Source: JAAXGX01 sp965203565 (GTDB taxonomy: Bacteria; Acidobacteriota; Vicinamibacteria; Vicinamibacterales; UBA8438). From it: a stretch of 64,000 bases of DNA. The notes below the pieces were generated by a model, which saw only the letters and a program-made list of their open reading frames with translations, had not been told where the DNA came from and made no database searches. Both the position numbers and the translations under genes were made by a program. The stretch covers positions 1,054,001 to 1,118,000 of the forward strand of contig OZ241896.1 in the NCBI GenBank assembly GCA_965203565.1. The letters run 5' to 3'. This document shows positions 1 to 9,512 of the stretch, one piece after another (the first letter of the stretch is position 1; the number at the start of each line of letters is the position of its first letter).

Positions 1-2
1 AG

Positions 3-1223
3 GGACGACTGGTTCGTGCGGACGATCTGCCGTGGCGTTACGTTCCGACGTGGATGGCGGTCACGACGCCGCCGTTCACGCTGCTGCTGGGTTGCGTCGG
101 AGTGGCCGGCGTTGCGTGGCGCGCCGCCGCGCGTCCCGGCCGGGCGCTTCGCAACACGCCGCTGCGGTTCGGACTTCTGCTGACCGCCTGTCTGACGGCG
201 CCGCCGCTCGCCGTGGCGGCGCTGGGCGCGCACACCTACGGCGGGTGGCGGCACCTGTATTTCCTGCACGCGCCGCTCTGCCTGCTGGCGGCGTCCGGGT
301 TGCGCCTGCTGGCGCCGCGCGACCCCGCCTGGGTGCGCCGAGGGACGTATGCGGCGGCGGGCGTCGCGGCGGCGGGCATCCTGATCGCCATGGCGCGCAT
401 CCATCCGCTTCAGCACGTCTACTTCAATTTCCTCGTCGACAGGACGACGCCGGAGCATCTCCGGGCGCAGTACGAAATAAGTCACAGGAAGACGGCGTCC
501 CTCGGCATGCTGCGTCATCTGGCGCGAGCATACCCGTCGCCCAGTTTGTGCGTGGACGGGCAAACGCGCGCTTTGTTGAGACCCAGTGATCAGCTGCTCC
601 CCGAAACGCAAAGAAAGAGAATCCATCTCAGATTCGTGTGCCGCGGCCGCGCCGATTTCGTCGCCGAAAAGTTTTACGGAAGCGCCGGGACCGATCCGCC
701 CGAAACGCATGCTCCGGCAGTCTGGACCAGCAAGGCGTACGGCGCCACGCTCGTCAGATTGTACGGCCTCAACCCGGCGCTGCTGGACGATTTCCACCTG
801 GGCCGCTCCCGCGAGACGTACCGGTCGCTGACGCAGGGCGCGCCGGCGGCTCGCGCGTACTACGACGTGCGCTTCGACGCCGCCCGCGGCGTCCTGACGT
901 ACGCCAGGGCGCCGTGCGCTGCGGCCGATGCGCGCGCGCGTTTCTTCCTGCACGTCGTTCCCGCGGACGCGGACGACCTGCCTGACGACCAGGTTCGGCA
1001 AGGTTTCGACAACCGGGATTTCAACCTGCCCGATCAGGCGCTGTTCGACGGGAAGTGCCTCGCCGCCGTTCGGCTGCCGGAGTACGCCGTCGATCACGTC
1101 AGGACCGGACAGACCGAGAGGAACGGCGACGTCTGGACCGCCCTGTGGGAGGAACGGCTTCAGCTTGCGCGGGCGGCGCGCGATTCGGTAGGATCGATAT
1201 CCGACCATTCAGGTCGCAGATAG
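3..1223 (+). CDS. GT-C membrane glycosyltransferase (PMT/GT39-like), 5' end missing
   Basis: The reading frame is open from base 3 and has no start in the window, so this is the C-terminal part (406 visible residues) of a longer gene. Four hydrophobic segments lie at about visible residues 22-40, 54-75, 86-104 and 114-131, followed by a soluble domain of about 270 residues. The stretch GGWRHLYFLHAP and the later QHVYFNFLVDR resemble the last membrane loop of polyprenyl-phosphate-dependent GT39/PMT_2 glycosyltransferases. Those enzymes transfer a sugar from a lipid carrier at the outer face of the inner membrane. The acceptor cannot be told from this fragment, and the family call is by resemblance only. 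The stop lies 59 bases before sufB on the same strand; the two are not obviously related in function. Confidence 0.6.
   Translation, partial: GRLVRADDLPWRYVPTWMAVTTPPFTLLLGCVGVAGVAWRAAARPGRALRNTPLRFGLLLTACLTAPPLAVAALGAHTYGGWRHLYFLHAPLCLLAASGLRLLAPRDPAWVRRGTYAAAGVAAAGILIAMARIHPLQHVYFNFLVDRTTPEHLRAQYEISHRKTASLGMLRHLARAYPSPSLCVDGQTRALLRPSDQLLPETQRKRIHLRFVCRGRADFVAEKFYGSAGTDPPETHAPAVWTSKAYGATLVRLYGLNPALLDDFHLGRSRETYRSLTQGAPAARAYYDVRFDAARGVLTYARAPCAAADARARFFLHVVPADADDLPDDQVRQGFDNRDFNLPDQALFDGKCLAAVRLPEYAVDHVRTGQTERNGDVWTALWEERLQLARAARDSVGSISDHSGRR
1165..1194 (+). promoter_or_regulatory. Possible promoter of the suf operon
   Basis: TTGCGC at 1165 and TAGGAT at 1189 are separated by 18 bases, in the right place for a sigma70-type promoter about 90 bases before sufB. 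It sits inside the end of the upstream coding region. No IscR- or SufR-like operator was recognised. In DNA this GC-rich the match could be chance. Confidence 0.3.
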
Positions 1224-1282
1224 CGGCGGAGAACGGACCGACGCCGACAGGCGGGCGGAGACCCGGCCGGGAGCAGCCGACA

Positions 1283-2725
1283 ATGGCGACTTCGACCGAC
1301 GACATCGAGCAACTCGCGAACCAGGACTACAAGTACGGCTTCGTCACCGACGTGGACGCCGAGACGGTCCCGCCGGGTCTGAACGAGGAGATCGTCCGGA
1401 CGATCTCGGCGAAGAAGGGCGAGCCGGAGTGGCTGCTGGAGTGGCGGCTGAACGCGCTGCGCGTCTGGCGGACGATGACCGAGCCGACGTGGCACAACGT
1501 CAGCTTCCCGCCGGTCGACTTCCAGGAGATCATCTACTACTCCGCCCCGAAGCGGAAGCCGAAGCTGGAGAGCCTCGACGACGTCGACCCGGAGATCAAG
1601 GCGACGTTCGACAAGCTCGGCATCCCGCTCGAGGAGCAGAAGGTGATGGCCGGCGTGGCGGTCGACGCGGTCTTCGACTCGGTCTCGGTGGCCACCACCT
1701 TCAAGGACAAGCTGGCCGAGCTCGGCATCGTCTTCTGCTCGTTCTCGGAAGCGGTGCGCGACCACCCGGACCTGGTGCGCCGCTACCTCGGGTCGGTCGT
1801 GCCGGCGTCGGACAACTTCTACGCCGCGCTCAACTCGGCCGTCTTCTCCGACGGCTCGTTCGCCTACGTTCCCAAGGGCGTCCGGTGCCCGATGGAGCTG
1901 TCGACCTATTTCCGGATCAACGCGGCGCAGACCGGGCAGTTCGAGCGGACGCTGCTGGTGGCGGACGCAGGAGCGGCGGTGAGCTACCTCGAAGGGTGCA
2001 CGGCGCCGATGCGCGACGAGAACCAGCTGCACGCCGCGGTGGTCGAGCTGGTGGCGCTCGACGACGCCGCCATCAAGTACTCGACGGTGCAGAACTGGTA
2101 CCCCGGCGACAAGGACGGCAAGGGCGGCATCTACAACTTCGTCACCAAGCGCGGGAAGGCGTCGGCGAACGCCAGAATCACCTGGACGCAGGTGGAGACC
2201 GGTTCGGCCATCACCTGGAAGTACCCGAGCTGCATCCTGCAGGGCGACAACTCGGTCGGCGAGTTCTACTCGGTCGCCCTCACCAACAACCACCAGCAGG
2301 CCGACACCGGGACGAAGATGCTCCACCTCGGCCGGAACACGCGGAGCACCATCGTCTCGAAGGGGATCTCGGCCGGGCGGGGGCAGAACACCTACCGCGG
2401 GCTGGTGCGGATAGGCAGGAACGCCAAGGGCGCGCGCAACTTCTCGCAGTGCGACTCGCTGCTGATCGGCGACCGGTGCGGGGCGCACACCTTCCCGTAC
2501 CTGGAAGTGCGCAACACCTCGTCGCAGGTCGAGCACGAGGCGTCGACCTCGAAGATCGGCGAGGACCAGATCTTCTACTGCCGGCAGCGCGGCCTGTCGA
2601 CCGAGGACGCGGTCAACCTGATCGTCAACGGCTTCTGCAAGGAGGTGTTCCGCGAGCTGCCGATGGAGTTCGCGGTCGAGGCGCAGAAGCTGCTCGGGGT
2701 CAGCCTGGAAGGGAGCGTCGGGTAG
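1283..2725 (+). CDS. sufB: Fe-S cluster assembly scaffold protein SufB
   Basis: SufB is the core scaffold of the SufBCD complex, on which [Fe-S] clusters are built in the cytoplasm before transfer to apo-proteins. The 480-residue product has the family length. It carries the usual N-terminal YKYGF block, the central beta-helix region, and the C-terminal VEHEASTSKIGEDQ and FCKEVFRELP blocks shared by SufB proteins. The ATG at 1283 was chosen because GGGAG lies upstream and MATSTDDIEQLANQ matches the family N-terminus; the frame is open further upstream but that part is not SufB-like. It heads sufB-sufC-sufD-sufS-sufU, all on this strand with short gaps. The long open frame on the opposite strand is a GC shadow. 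Confidence 0.96.
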   Translation: MATSTDDIEQLANQDYKYGFVTDVDAETVPPGLNEEIVRTISAKKGEPEWLLEWRLNALRVWRTMTEPTWHNVSFPPVDFQEIIYYSAPKRKPKLESLDDVDPEIKATFDKLGIPLEEQKVMAGVAVDAVFDSVSVATTFKDKLAELGIVFCSFSEAVRDHPDLVRRYLGSVVPASDNFYAALNSAVFSDGSFAYVPKGVRCPMELSTYFRINAAQTGQFERTLLVADAGAAVSYLEGCTAPMRDENQLHAAVVELVALDDAAIKYSTVQNWYPGDKDGKGGIYNFVTKRGKASANARITWTQVETGSAITWKYPSCILQGDNSVGEFYSVALTNNHQQADTGTKMLHLGRNTRSTIVSKGISAGRGQNTYRGLVRIGRNAKGARNFSQCDSLLIGDRCGAHTFPYLEVRNTSSQVEHEASTSKIGEDQIFYCRQRGLSTEDAVNLIVNGFCKEVFRELPMEFAVEAQKLLGVSLEGSVG

Positions 2726-2760
2726 CGCCGCTTCGCGGCCCCCGGCCCCCGGACGTCATC

Positions 2761-3522
2761 ATGCTCGAGATCACGAACCTGCACGCCTCGGTCGCCGGCC
2801 GGGGCATCCTGAACGGCGTCGATCTGTCGGTGAAGGCGGGTGAGACGCACGCCGTCATGGGGCCGAACGGCTCCGGCAAGAGCACGCTCGCGGCGGTGCT
2901 CGCCGGCCGCGACGAGTACGAGGTGACCGCCGGCTCGGTCACCTGGGCCGGCCGCGACCTGCTGGAGATGGCGCCGGAGGAGCGGGCGCGGGAAGGGATT
3001 TTCCTCGCGTTCCAGTACCCGGTCGAGATCCCGGGGGTCAACAACGCCTACCTCCTCAAGGCGGCGCTCAACGAGGTGCGGAAGCATCGCGGGCAGCCGG
3101 AGCTCGACGCGATCGACTTCATGACGCTCGTCAAGGAGCGGATGCAGGTGCTCCACATCGATCAGGATCTGCTGAACCGCCCGGTCAACGAAGGGTTCTC
3201 CGGCGGTGAGAAGAAGCGGAACGAGATCTTCCAGATGGCGGTCCTCGAGCCGCGGCTCGCCATCATGGACGAGACCGACTCGGGGCTCGACATCGACGCG
3301 CTCCGCACGGTGTCGGCCGGCGTCAACGCCATGCGCAGCCCGGAGCGGGCGATCGTGGTGGTCACGCACTACCAGCGGCTGCTGAACTACATCGTGCCGG
3401 ACGTGGTCCACGTGCTGTCGGGCGGACGGATCGTCCGGTCGGGCGGCAAGGAGCTGGCGCTCGAGCTCGAAGAGAAGGGATACGGCTGGATCGAGGACGC
3501 CGCGGCCCCGGCCGGCGCGTGA
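2761..3522 (+). CDS. sufC: Fe-S cluster assembly ATPase SufC
   Basis: SufC is the ABC-type ATPase that binds SufB and SufD and drives conformational change during cluster assembly. The 253-residue protein shows a Walker A motif GPNGSGKST near residue 38, the SufC-specific signature FSGGEKKRNE, and a Walker B with catalytic acids in LAIMDETDSGLDIDAL. The DETDSGLD form of the D-loop is characteristic of SufC rather than of transporter ATPases. There is no membrane segment, as expected. It starts 35 bases after sufB and ends 10 bases before sufD, which fits one transcript. Confidence 0.97.
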   Translation: MLEITNLHASVAGRGILNGVDLSVKAGETHAVMGPNGSGKSTLAAVLAGRDEYEVTAGSVTWAGRDLLEMAPEERAREGIFLAFQYPVEIPGVNNAYLLKAALNEVRKHRGQPELDAIDFMTLVKERMQVLHIDQDLLNRPVNEGFSGGEKKRNEIFQMAVLEPRLAIMDETDSGLDIDALRTVSAGVNAMRSPERAIVVVTHYQRLLNYIVPDVVHVLSGGRIVRSGGKELALELEEKGYGWIEDAAAPAGA

Positions 3523-3532
3523 CGGGAAGCCG

Positions 3533-4894
3533 ATGACGACGCCGGCTCCCATCGATGCGTACGTCCACGCCTTCGACGCGGTCCGCCGCGACTCGCGCCA
3601 CCCCGCCGCCGTCGCCGACCTGCGGCGGCGCGCGTTCGAACGTTTCACGGCGCTCGGGATGCCGACCCCGCGGCTGGAGCGGTGGCGGTTCACGAACGTC
3701 GCCCCGATCGCCGAGACGGCGTTCGCGCCGGCCGAGCCGGCGGACCGGACGGCGGCGTCGGCCGACGCCGCCCCGCACGCCGCGGCCGGCGCCGACGCGA
3801 GGCTGACGTTCGTCAACGGCCGCTGCGTCGCGCCGGCGTCCACCCTGGCCGGGCTGCCGGACGGCGTCGAGGCGGGCAGCCTGGCCGACGCGCTCGCCTC
3901 CGAAGCCGGCGCCGCCGGGACGGCGGGCGCGGTCGAGGCGCACCTGGCCTCGTGCGCCGGCGTCGACGACGAGGCGTTCACGGCGCTCAACACGGCGCTG
4001 CTCCGCGACGGCGCGGTGGTGCGCGCGGCGGCGAACACGGTGGTCGAGCAGCCGATCGAGCTGCTGTTCGTCACGTCGCCCCCCGCCGGCGGCCGGCGCG
4101 TGATGACCCACCCGCGCGTGCTGATCGTCGTGGGCGAGAACGCCCGGGTCAGGCTGATCGAGAGCTACGGCGGGGGCGGAAAGTCGCCGTACCTGACGAA
4201 CGCCGTCACGGAGGTGGTCGCCGGGCCGAACGCGGTGGTCGATCACTACAAGCTAGTGCGCGAGAGCCCGGCGGCGTACCACGTCGCGTCGATGCACGTC
4301 CGGCTCGGCCGCGGCGCCGCCTTCTCGTCGCATGCGGTGACGCTCGGCGGGGCCATCGTCCGGAACGACGCGCAGGCGCTGCTCGACGGCGAGGGGGCCG
4401 ACTGCACGCTCAACGGCCTGTACCTGGCGAACGGCCGGCGGCTCGTCGACAACCACACCACGATCCACCACGCGAAGCCGCACTGCGCCAGCCACGAGCT
4501 GTACAAGGGGATCCTCGACGGCGAGGCGCGCGCGGTCTTCAACGGGAAGATCATCGTGGCGATCGACGCGCAGAAGACCGACGCCAGGCAGACGAACAAG
4601 GCGCTGCTCCTCTCCGAGGACGCGCAGATCAACACGAAGCCGGAGCTGGAGATCTTCGCCGACGACGTCAAGTGCACGCACGGCGCCACGGTGGGGCAGC
4701 TCGACGAGGACGCGCTCTTCTACCTGCGCGCGCGCGGTCTCGGCCTCGACCAGGCGCGCAGCGTGCTGATCCATGCGTTCGCCGGCGACCTGCTGGGCCG
4801 GATCGGCGTCGAGCCGCTCCGCGCGCAGCTCGACGATCTGCTGCTGGCGCAGTTGCCCGGCTCCGGCGGAGGTTCGTTGCGGGCGGCCGGTTGA
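3533..4894 (+). CDS. sufD: Fe-S cluster assembly protein SufD
   Basis: SufD is the SufB paralogue that completes the SufBC2D complex and helps iron entry. The 453-residue product has a variable, alanine-rich N-terminal half and a conserved C-terminal beta-helix ending in the block QINTKPELEIFADDVKCTHGATVGQLD, a SufD hallmark that includes the conserved histidine of the SufB-SufD interface. The start ATG at 3533 is preceded by GGGAAG. The gene follows sufC by 10 bases and precedes sufS; the space to sufS is now occupied by a dispersed repeat. Confidence 0.95.
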   Translation: MTTPAPIDAYVHAFDAVRRDSRHPAAVADLRRRAFERFTALGMPTPRLERWRFTNVAPIAETAFAPAEPADRTAASADAAPHAAAGADARLTFVNGRCVAPASTLAGLPDGVEAGSLADALASEAGAAGTAGAVEAHLASCAGVDDEAFTALNTALLRDGAVVRAAANTVVEQPIELLFVTSPPAGGRRVMTHPRVLIVVGENARVRLIESYGGGGKSPYLTNAVTEVVAGPNAVVDHYKLVRESPAAYHVASMHVRLGRGAAFSSHAVTLGGAIVRNDAQALLDGEGADCTLNGLYLANGRRLVDNHTTIHHAKPHCASHELYKGILDGEARAVFNGKIIVAIDAQKTDARQTNKALLLSEDAQINTKPELEIFADDVKCTHGATVGQLDEDALFYLRARGLGLDQARSVLIHAFAGDLLGRIGVEPLRAQLDDLLLAQLPGSGGGSLRAAG

Positions 4895-4927
4895 CGACGA
4901 TGCAGTTCAGGTGTCCGGCATGACCCA

Positions 4928-5086
4928 GCAGCCCGTGGTGGAACCCCGCGGGGCGCCGAGAGCGGCGAGGCGCCCGCCTGACAAGGCGTGAGGAGGGCGC
5001 ATATTGGGCATACGCAACCGACGAACAACGCCGTCAGGCGGGATGCATCGCTGCTCGAATGCAGCGGGGACTTTCACCACGGGCTG
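4928..5086 (+). repeat. Dispersed ~159-bp element with terminal inverted repeats, copy A (in the sufS 5' end)
   Basis: This copy is nearly identical to the one at 42099-42258. Its ends are inverted repeats (CAGCCCGTGGTG at the left, CACCACGGGCTG at the right). A second internal inverted repeat, CCCGCCTGAC at 4973-4982 and GTCAGGCGGG at 5033-5042, lets the element fold on itself. The flanks carry CCA on both sides (4925-4927 and 5087-5089), which looks like a 3-bp target duplication. Removing the element and one CCA joins an ATG at 4920 in frame to sufS. The element encodes no transposase, so it would be a non-autonomous, MITE-like unit; that is inference from structure. Confidence 0.85.
4991..5006 (+). 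promoter_or_regulatory. Ribosome binding site and TTG start supplied by repeat copy A
   Basis: AGGAGGG at 4991-4997 lies six bases before a TTG at 5004 that is in frame with sufS. It is the best Shine-Dalgarno/start pair for sufS and lies wholly inside the repeat. The same SD and TTG occur in copy B at 42099-42258, where the frame closes after 27 codons at the right end of the element. Confidence 0.6.
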
Positions 5087-6328
5087 CCAAGCCGCAGCGG
5101 CGGCGCCGCCGGCGCTCGACGTCGAGCGCATCCGGCGGGACTTCCCGATCCTCGCGCGGACGGTGCGCGGGCGTCCGCTCGTCTACCTCGACAACGCCGC
5201 CACCACGCAGAAGCCGCGCGCGGTGCTCGACGCGCTGGCGCGGCACTACTCCGCCTGCAACGCCAACATCCACCGGGGCGTCTACCAGCTGAGCGAGGTG
5301 GCGACCGCCGCCTACGACGCCGCCCGCGTCAAGGCGCAGCGGTTCGTCAACGCCCGCGCCGCCTGCGAGATCGTCTTCACCCGCAACTCGACCGAAGGGA
5401 TCAACCTGGTCGCGCAGAGCTTCGGCCGGCGGCAGGTCGGCGCGGGCGACGAGGTGCTCATCACCCACATGGAGCACCACTCGAACATCGTGCCGTGGCA
5501 GCTTCTGTGCGAGCAGGTGGGGGCGCGGCTGCGGGTGGCGCCGATAGACGACGCCGGCGCGCTCGAGCTCGACGCGTTCGAGCGGCTGCTCGGACCGCGG
5601 ACGCGGCTCGCCGCGGTGGTGCACCTGTCGAACTCGCTCGGCGTCGTCAATCCGGTGCGCGAGATCGTCCGGATGGCGCGCGCCCGCGGCGTCCCGGTCC
5701 TGATTGACGGGTCGCAGGCGGTCTACCACATGCCGGTCGACGTGCAGGCGCTCGACTGCGACTTCTACGTCTTCACCGGCCACAAGCTGTACGGGCCGAC
5801 CGGCGTCGGCGTGCTGTACGGCCGGGAGGCGCTGCTCGAGGCGATGCCGCCGTACCAGGGCGGCGGCGACATGATCCGGTCGGTCACGTTCGAGAAGACC
5901 ACCTACGCCGACCTGCCCCAGAAGTTCGAGGCGGGCACGCCGAACATCGCCGGCGCGGTCGGCCTCGGCGCGGCGATCGACTACCTGACCGGAATCGGCT
6001 TCGACGCCATCGTTCCCCACGAGGCGGACCTGCTGGCGTACGGGACGGCCGCGCTGTCGGAGGTGAAGGGGCTGCGGCTGATCGGCTCGGCGGCGCCCAA
6101 GGCGAGCATCCTGTCGTTCGTCATGAAGGGGGCGCACCCGCACGACGTCGGCACGATCGTCGACACCGAAGGGGTCGCCGTCCGCACCGGCCACCACTGC
6201 ACGCAGCCGGTGATGGACCGGTTCGGCGTGCCGGCGACCGCGCGCGCCTCGGTGGCGCTGTACAACACGCGCGCGGAGATCGACGCGCTGGCGCGCGCGC
6301 TCGAGCGCGTGCGGGAGACGTTTCCGGC

Positions 6329-6332
<4 letters not shown>
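5004..6332 (+). CDS. sufS: Cysteine desulfurase SufS (N-terminus rebuilt by a repeat insertion)
   Basis: SufS is the pyridoxal-phosphate enzyme that takes sulfur from cysteine as a persulfide and passes it to SufU. Family motifs are clear: the N-terminal VYLDNAATTQKP block, HMEHHSNIVPW, the PLP lysine in FTGHKLYGPTG, and the active-site cysteine in GHHCTQPVMDRFG near the C-terminus. The native family N-terminus corresponds to DVERIRRDFPIL; everything before it comes from repeat copy A and its flank. The ancestral start was probably the ATG at 4920 (MTQAAAAAPPALDVERIR after excision). That frame now stops inside the element, and translation most likely restarts at TTG 5004 or ATG 5043, adding 15-30 odd residues. 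It overlaps sufU by 4 bases. Confidence 0.93.
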
Positions 6333-6775
<443 letters not shown>

Positions 6776-6808
6776 GCGCGACGGAGCGCGCCGCGCGCCG
6801 ACCGCCGT

Positions 6809-7840
6809 TCAGTACGCCCACCGCAGCAGGACCGCGCCGACGGTGAAGCCGGCGCCCACCGCGGCGAGCAGCACGCGGTCGCCCTTCTTCAGGCGGCCGT
6901 CGGCGAGGGCGTCGGCGAGGGCGAGCGGGATGGTGGCCGCCGTCGTGTTGCCGTACCGGTCGATGTTGACGACCACCTTCGACCGGTCGAGGCCGAGCCG
7001 GTCGGCGGTCCCGAGGATGATACGGCGGTTGGCCTGGTGCGCCACGAACAGGTCGACGTCCGCGGCCCCGAGCCCGTTCCGGTCGAGCACCCGGCGGCAG
7101 ATCTCCTCCATCTTGCGGACCGCGAACTTGAAGACGGCCGCGCCGTCCTGATGCACGAAGTGCATCCGCTGCTCGACCGTTTCGCGGGTGGCGGGACGCC
7201 GGCTGCCGCCGGCCGGCATGCACAGCGCCTCCCCGCCGCTGCCGTCCACCTCGTGGGCGAAGTCGAGCAGACCGAGGCCCGGCTCGGCCGCCGGCGAGAC
7301 GATCACCGCGCCGGCGCCGTCGCCGAACAGGACGCAGGTGGCGCGGTCCTGGTAGTCGATGATCGACGACATCACGTCGGCGCCGATCACCAGGGCGTGC
7401 TCGTGCGCGCCGGCCGCCACCAGATGCGCGGCGGCGGTCAGCGCGTAGGTGAACCCGGAGCAGGCCGCGCCCAGGTCGAACCCCCAGGCGCCGGAAGCGC
7501 CTATCCGGTCCTGCACCAGGCACGCGGTGCTCGGAAAGAACATGTCCGGCGTCGTGGTCGCCACCACGATCACCTCCACGTCGTTCGGCGTGACGCCGGC
7601 CTGCTCGATGGCGCGCACGGCCGCTTCCGCAGCCAGGTCGGAGGTGGCCGTCCCCTCGTCCACCACGTGCCGCTGCCGGATGCCGGTGCGCTGCAGGATC
7701 CACTCGTCCGAGGTGTCGACCATCCGCTCCAGCTCGGCGTTCGTCAGCAGGCGGGGCGGCACGTACGTCGCCAGCGACGCGATGCGGACGCCCCGGAGCC
7801 GGCCGCCGCCGCGCAACCTTCCGCCGGGTCCGTTCGTCAC
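6809..7840 (-). CDS. fabH: Beta-ketoacyl-ACP synthase III (FabH)
   Basis: FabH condenses acetyl-CoA (or another acyl-CoA) with malonyl-ACP to begin type II fatty acid synthesis in the cytoplasm. The thiolase-fold protein shows the TSDEWILQRTGI block, the catalytic cysteine in GAACSGFTYAL, the histidine in VAHQANRRI and the asparagine in NIDRYGNTTAA. I chose the GTG at 7840, preceded by AAGGA. A GTG at 7876 that overlaps the ruvB stop (GTGA) is an alternative that would add 12 residues. The conserved domain itself begins about 20 residues after the chosen start. It lies downstream of ruvC-ruvA-ruvB in the same direction. Confidence 0.93.
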   Translation of the reverse strand: MTNGPGGRLRGGGRLRGVRIASLATYVPPRLLTNAELERMVDTSDEWILQRTGIRQRHVVDEGTATSDLAAEAAVRAIEQAGVTPNDVEVIVVATTTPDMFFPSTACLVQDRIGASGAWGFDLGAACSGFTYALTAAAHLVAAGAHEHALVIGADVMSSIIDYQDRATCVLFGDGAGAVIVSPAAEPGLGLLDFAHEVDGSGGEALCMPAGGSRRPATRETVEQRMHFVHQDGAAVFKFAVRKMEEICRRVLDRNGLGAADVDLFVAHQANRRIILGTADRLGLDRSKVVVNIDRYGNTTAATIPLALADALADGRLKKGDRVLLAAVGAGFTVGAVLLRWAY

Positions 7841-7872
7841 AGGTCTCGTCCTTCGTCTCGCCGGAGCTTCCT

Positions 7873-8919
7873 TCACCAGAGCCGCGCGTCGCGCCGGGGA
7901 CCGGGCAGCTTGAGGTAATCATATGCCCGCTCGGTGGCGACGCGCCCCCGCGGCGTGCGGTCGATGAAGCCGGCCTGGATGAGGAACGGTTCGTAGATGT
8001 CCTCTATCGCTTCCTTCTCCTCGCTGATCGCCGCCGCGATGCTGTTGAGGCCGACCGGCCCGCCGCCGAACTTGTCGATGATCGCCCGGAGCAGGCGCCG
8101 GTCCGCTTCGTCGAAGCCGTTGTCGTCCACTTCGAGCAGATCGAGGGCCCGTTTCGCCACGTCGATCGCGATCCGGCCGTCGGCCCGGACTTCGGCGTAG
8201 TCGCGCACCCGCCGCAGGAGGCGGTTGGCGACGCGCGGCGTCCCCCGGGCGCGGCGGGACAGCTCCTCCGCCGCCGGCTCGTCTATCGGCGCCTCCAGGA
8301 TGCGGGCGGAGCGCAGCACGATCTCGCGCAGGTCGCCTTCGGCGTAGAAGTCGAGCCGGTGCACGATGCCGAACCGCGCCCGAAGGGGGGAGGTGAGCAG
8401 TCCGGCGCGCGTCGTCGCGCCGACCAGCGTGAACTGCTGGAGCGGCACCTTGACCGACCGCGCGCTCGGCCCCTGGCCGATCACGAGGTCGAGCTCGTAA
8501 TCCTCCAGCGCCGGATAGAGGATCTCCTCGATGACCGGGCTCATCCGGTGGATCTCGTCGATGAACAGAACCTCGCGCTCCTTCAGGTTGGTCAGGAGCG
8601 CGGCCAGATCGCCCGGCTTCTCCAGCACCGGCCCGGAGGTCGGCCGGACCTGCACGCCGAGCTCCTGCGCCACCACGTACGCCAGCGTCGTCTTTCCCAG
8701 GCCCGGCGGACCGTACAGCAGCACGTGGTCGAGCGCCTCGCCGCGCCGCCGCGCCGCCTCGATCGACACGGTCAGGTTCTCGCGCACCCGGTCCTGGCCG
8801 ACGTACTCCGCCAGCGTGCGCGGCCGGAGGCCGGCTTCGTACTGCTGATCGTCGTCCGCGGGGGCTGCGCTGACGACCCGTTCGGCCGCCGGCTCCGCCT
8901 CGTCCCGTCGCTCCGTCAT
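7873..8919 (-). CDS. ruvB: Holliday junction branch migration ATPase RuvB
   Basis: RuvB is the hexameric AAA+ motor that drives branch migration of Holliday junctions with RuvA. The 348-residue protein begins with the variable tail and the LRPRTLAEYVGQ block. It has Walker A GPPGLGKTTLAY, Walker B LFIDEIHRMSP, the sensor motif GATTRAGLLTSPLRARFG, and the C-terminal winged-helix end TPRGRVATERAYDYL. The start overlaps the ruvA stop by 4 bases (ATGA). Order ruvC-ruvA-ruvB is the common arrangement. Confidence 0.97.
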   Translation of the reverse strand: MTERRDEAEPAAERVVSAAPADDDQQYEAGLRPRTLAEYVGQDRVRENLTVSIEAARRRGEALDHVLLYGPPGLGKTTLAYVVAQELGVQVRPTSGPVLEKPGDLAALLTNLKEREVLFIDEIHRMSPVIEEILYPALEDYELDLVIGQGPSARSVKVPLQQFTLVGATTRAGLLTSPLRARFGIVHRLDFYAEGDLREIVLRSARILEAPIDEPAAEELSRRARGTPRVANRLLRRVRDYAEVRADGRIAIDVAKRALDLLEVDDNGFDEADRRLLRAIIDKFGGGPVGLNSIAAAISEEKEAIEDIYEPFLIQAGFIDRTPRGRVATERAYDYLKLPGPRRDARLW

Positions 8920-9512
8920 CCGGCCAGCTTTCGGAGGGCCTGCCGCAGCGTCCGCTCGAAGCCGGCCGCGCCGGCGTCGCGCGCCTCGTCCACGGCGCGT
9001 TGCGCCGCGGGCCGATGGTATCCGAGGTTGAGCAGCGCCGACAGCACGTCGGCGCGGTGATCGTCGTCCGCCGGCTCCGGACGGTCGCCGTCCGCCGGCG
9101 GGCCGAGCGGGGACGGCAGCCGGTCTTTCAGCTCCAGGCCGATCCGCTCGGCCGTCTTCTTGCCCACTCCCGGGATCTTCGTCAGCCGGGCGACGTCGCC
9201 GCCCTGCACGGCGCGCACCAGGTCGGGCGGTTCGATGCCGGACAGCACGGCGAGCGCCAGCCGCGGCCCGACGCCGCTGATGGTGATCAGGCGCTCGAAG
9301 ACCTGCTGCTCGAGCGGCGTGGCGAACCCGAACAGCGCCAGCGCCTCCTCGCGCACGTGCGTGTGCACGTGCAGCGCCACCTCGCCGCCCGGTTCGCCGA
9401 GTCCGTAGAACGTCGAGAGCGGCACGTGCAGCGCATATCCGACCCCCTGGACGTCGACCAGGACGCGGTCGGGCTGCTTGTCGAGGAGCCGCCCGCGGAG
9501 GTGGCCGATCAT
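8916..9512 (-). CDS. ruvA: Holliday junction DNA-binding protein RuvA
   Basis: RuvA binds the four-way junction as a tetramer and loads RuvB. The 198-residue product has the OB-fold N-terminus (MIGHLRGRL), the two helix-hairpin-helix motifs (ISGVGPRLALAVL and IPGVGKKTAERI) and the C-terminal RuvB-binding domain (ALLNLGYHRPAAQRAV). The ATG at 9512 was chosen over an open upstream extension because AGGAGCG precedes it and MIGHL is the family start. It overlaps the ruvC stop by 4 bases. Confidence 0.96.
   Translation of the reverse strand: MIGHLRGRLLDKQPDRVLVDVQGVGYALHVPLSTFYGLGEPGGEVALHVHTHVREEALALFGFATPLEQQVFERLITISGVGPRLALAVLSGIEPPDLVRAVQGGDVARLTKIPGVGKKTAERIGLELKDRLPSPLGPPADGDRPEPADDDHRADVLSALLNLGYHRPAAQRAVDEARDAGAAGFERTLRQALRKLAG

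Noticed and set aside
1160..2536. Long open frame on the minus strand across sufB (458 codons)
   Set aside because: Its product is arginine/valine-rich with no domain, and it mirrors the codon pattern of sufB. In DNA this GC-rich, antisense frames stay open by chance.
4900..4923. Seven-codon frame MQFRCPA between sufD and the repeat
   Set aside because: Too short, no conservation argument; the ATG at 4920 in another frame is better explained as the old sufS start.
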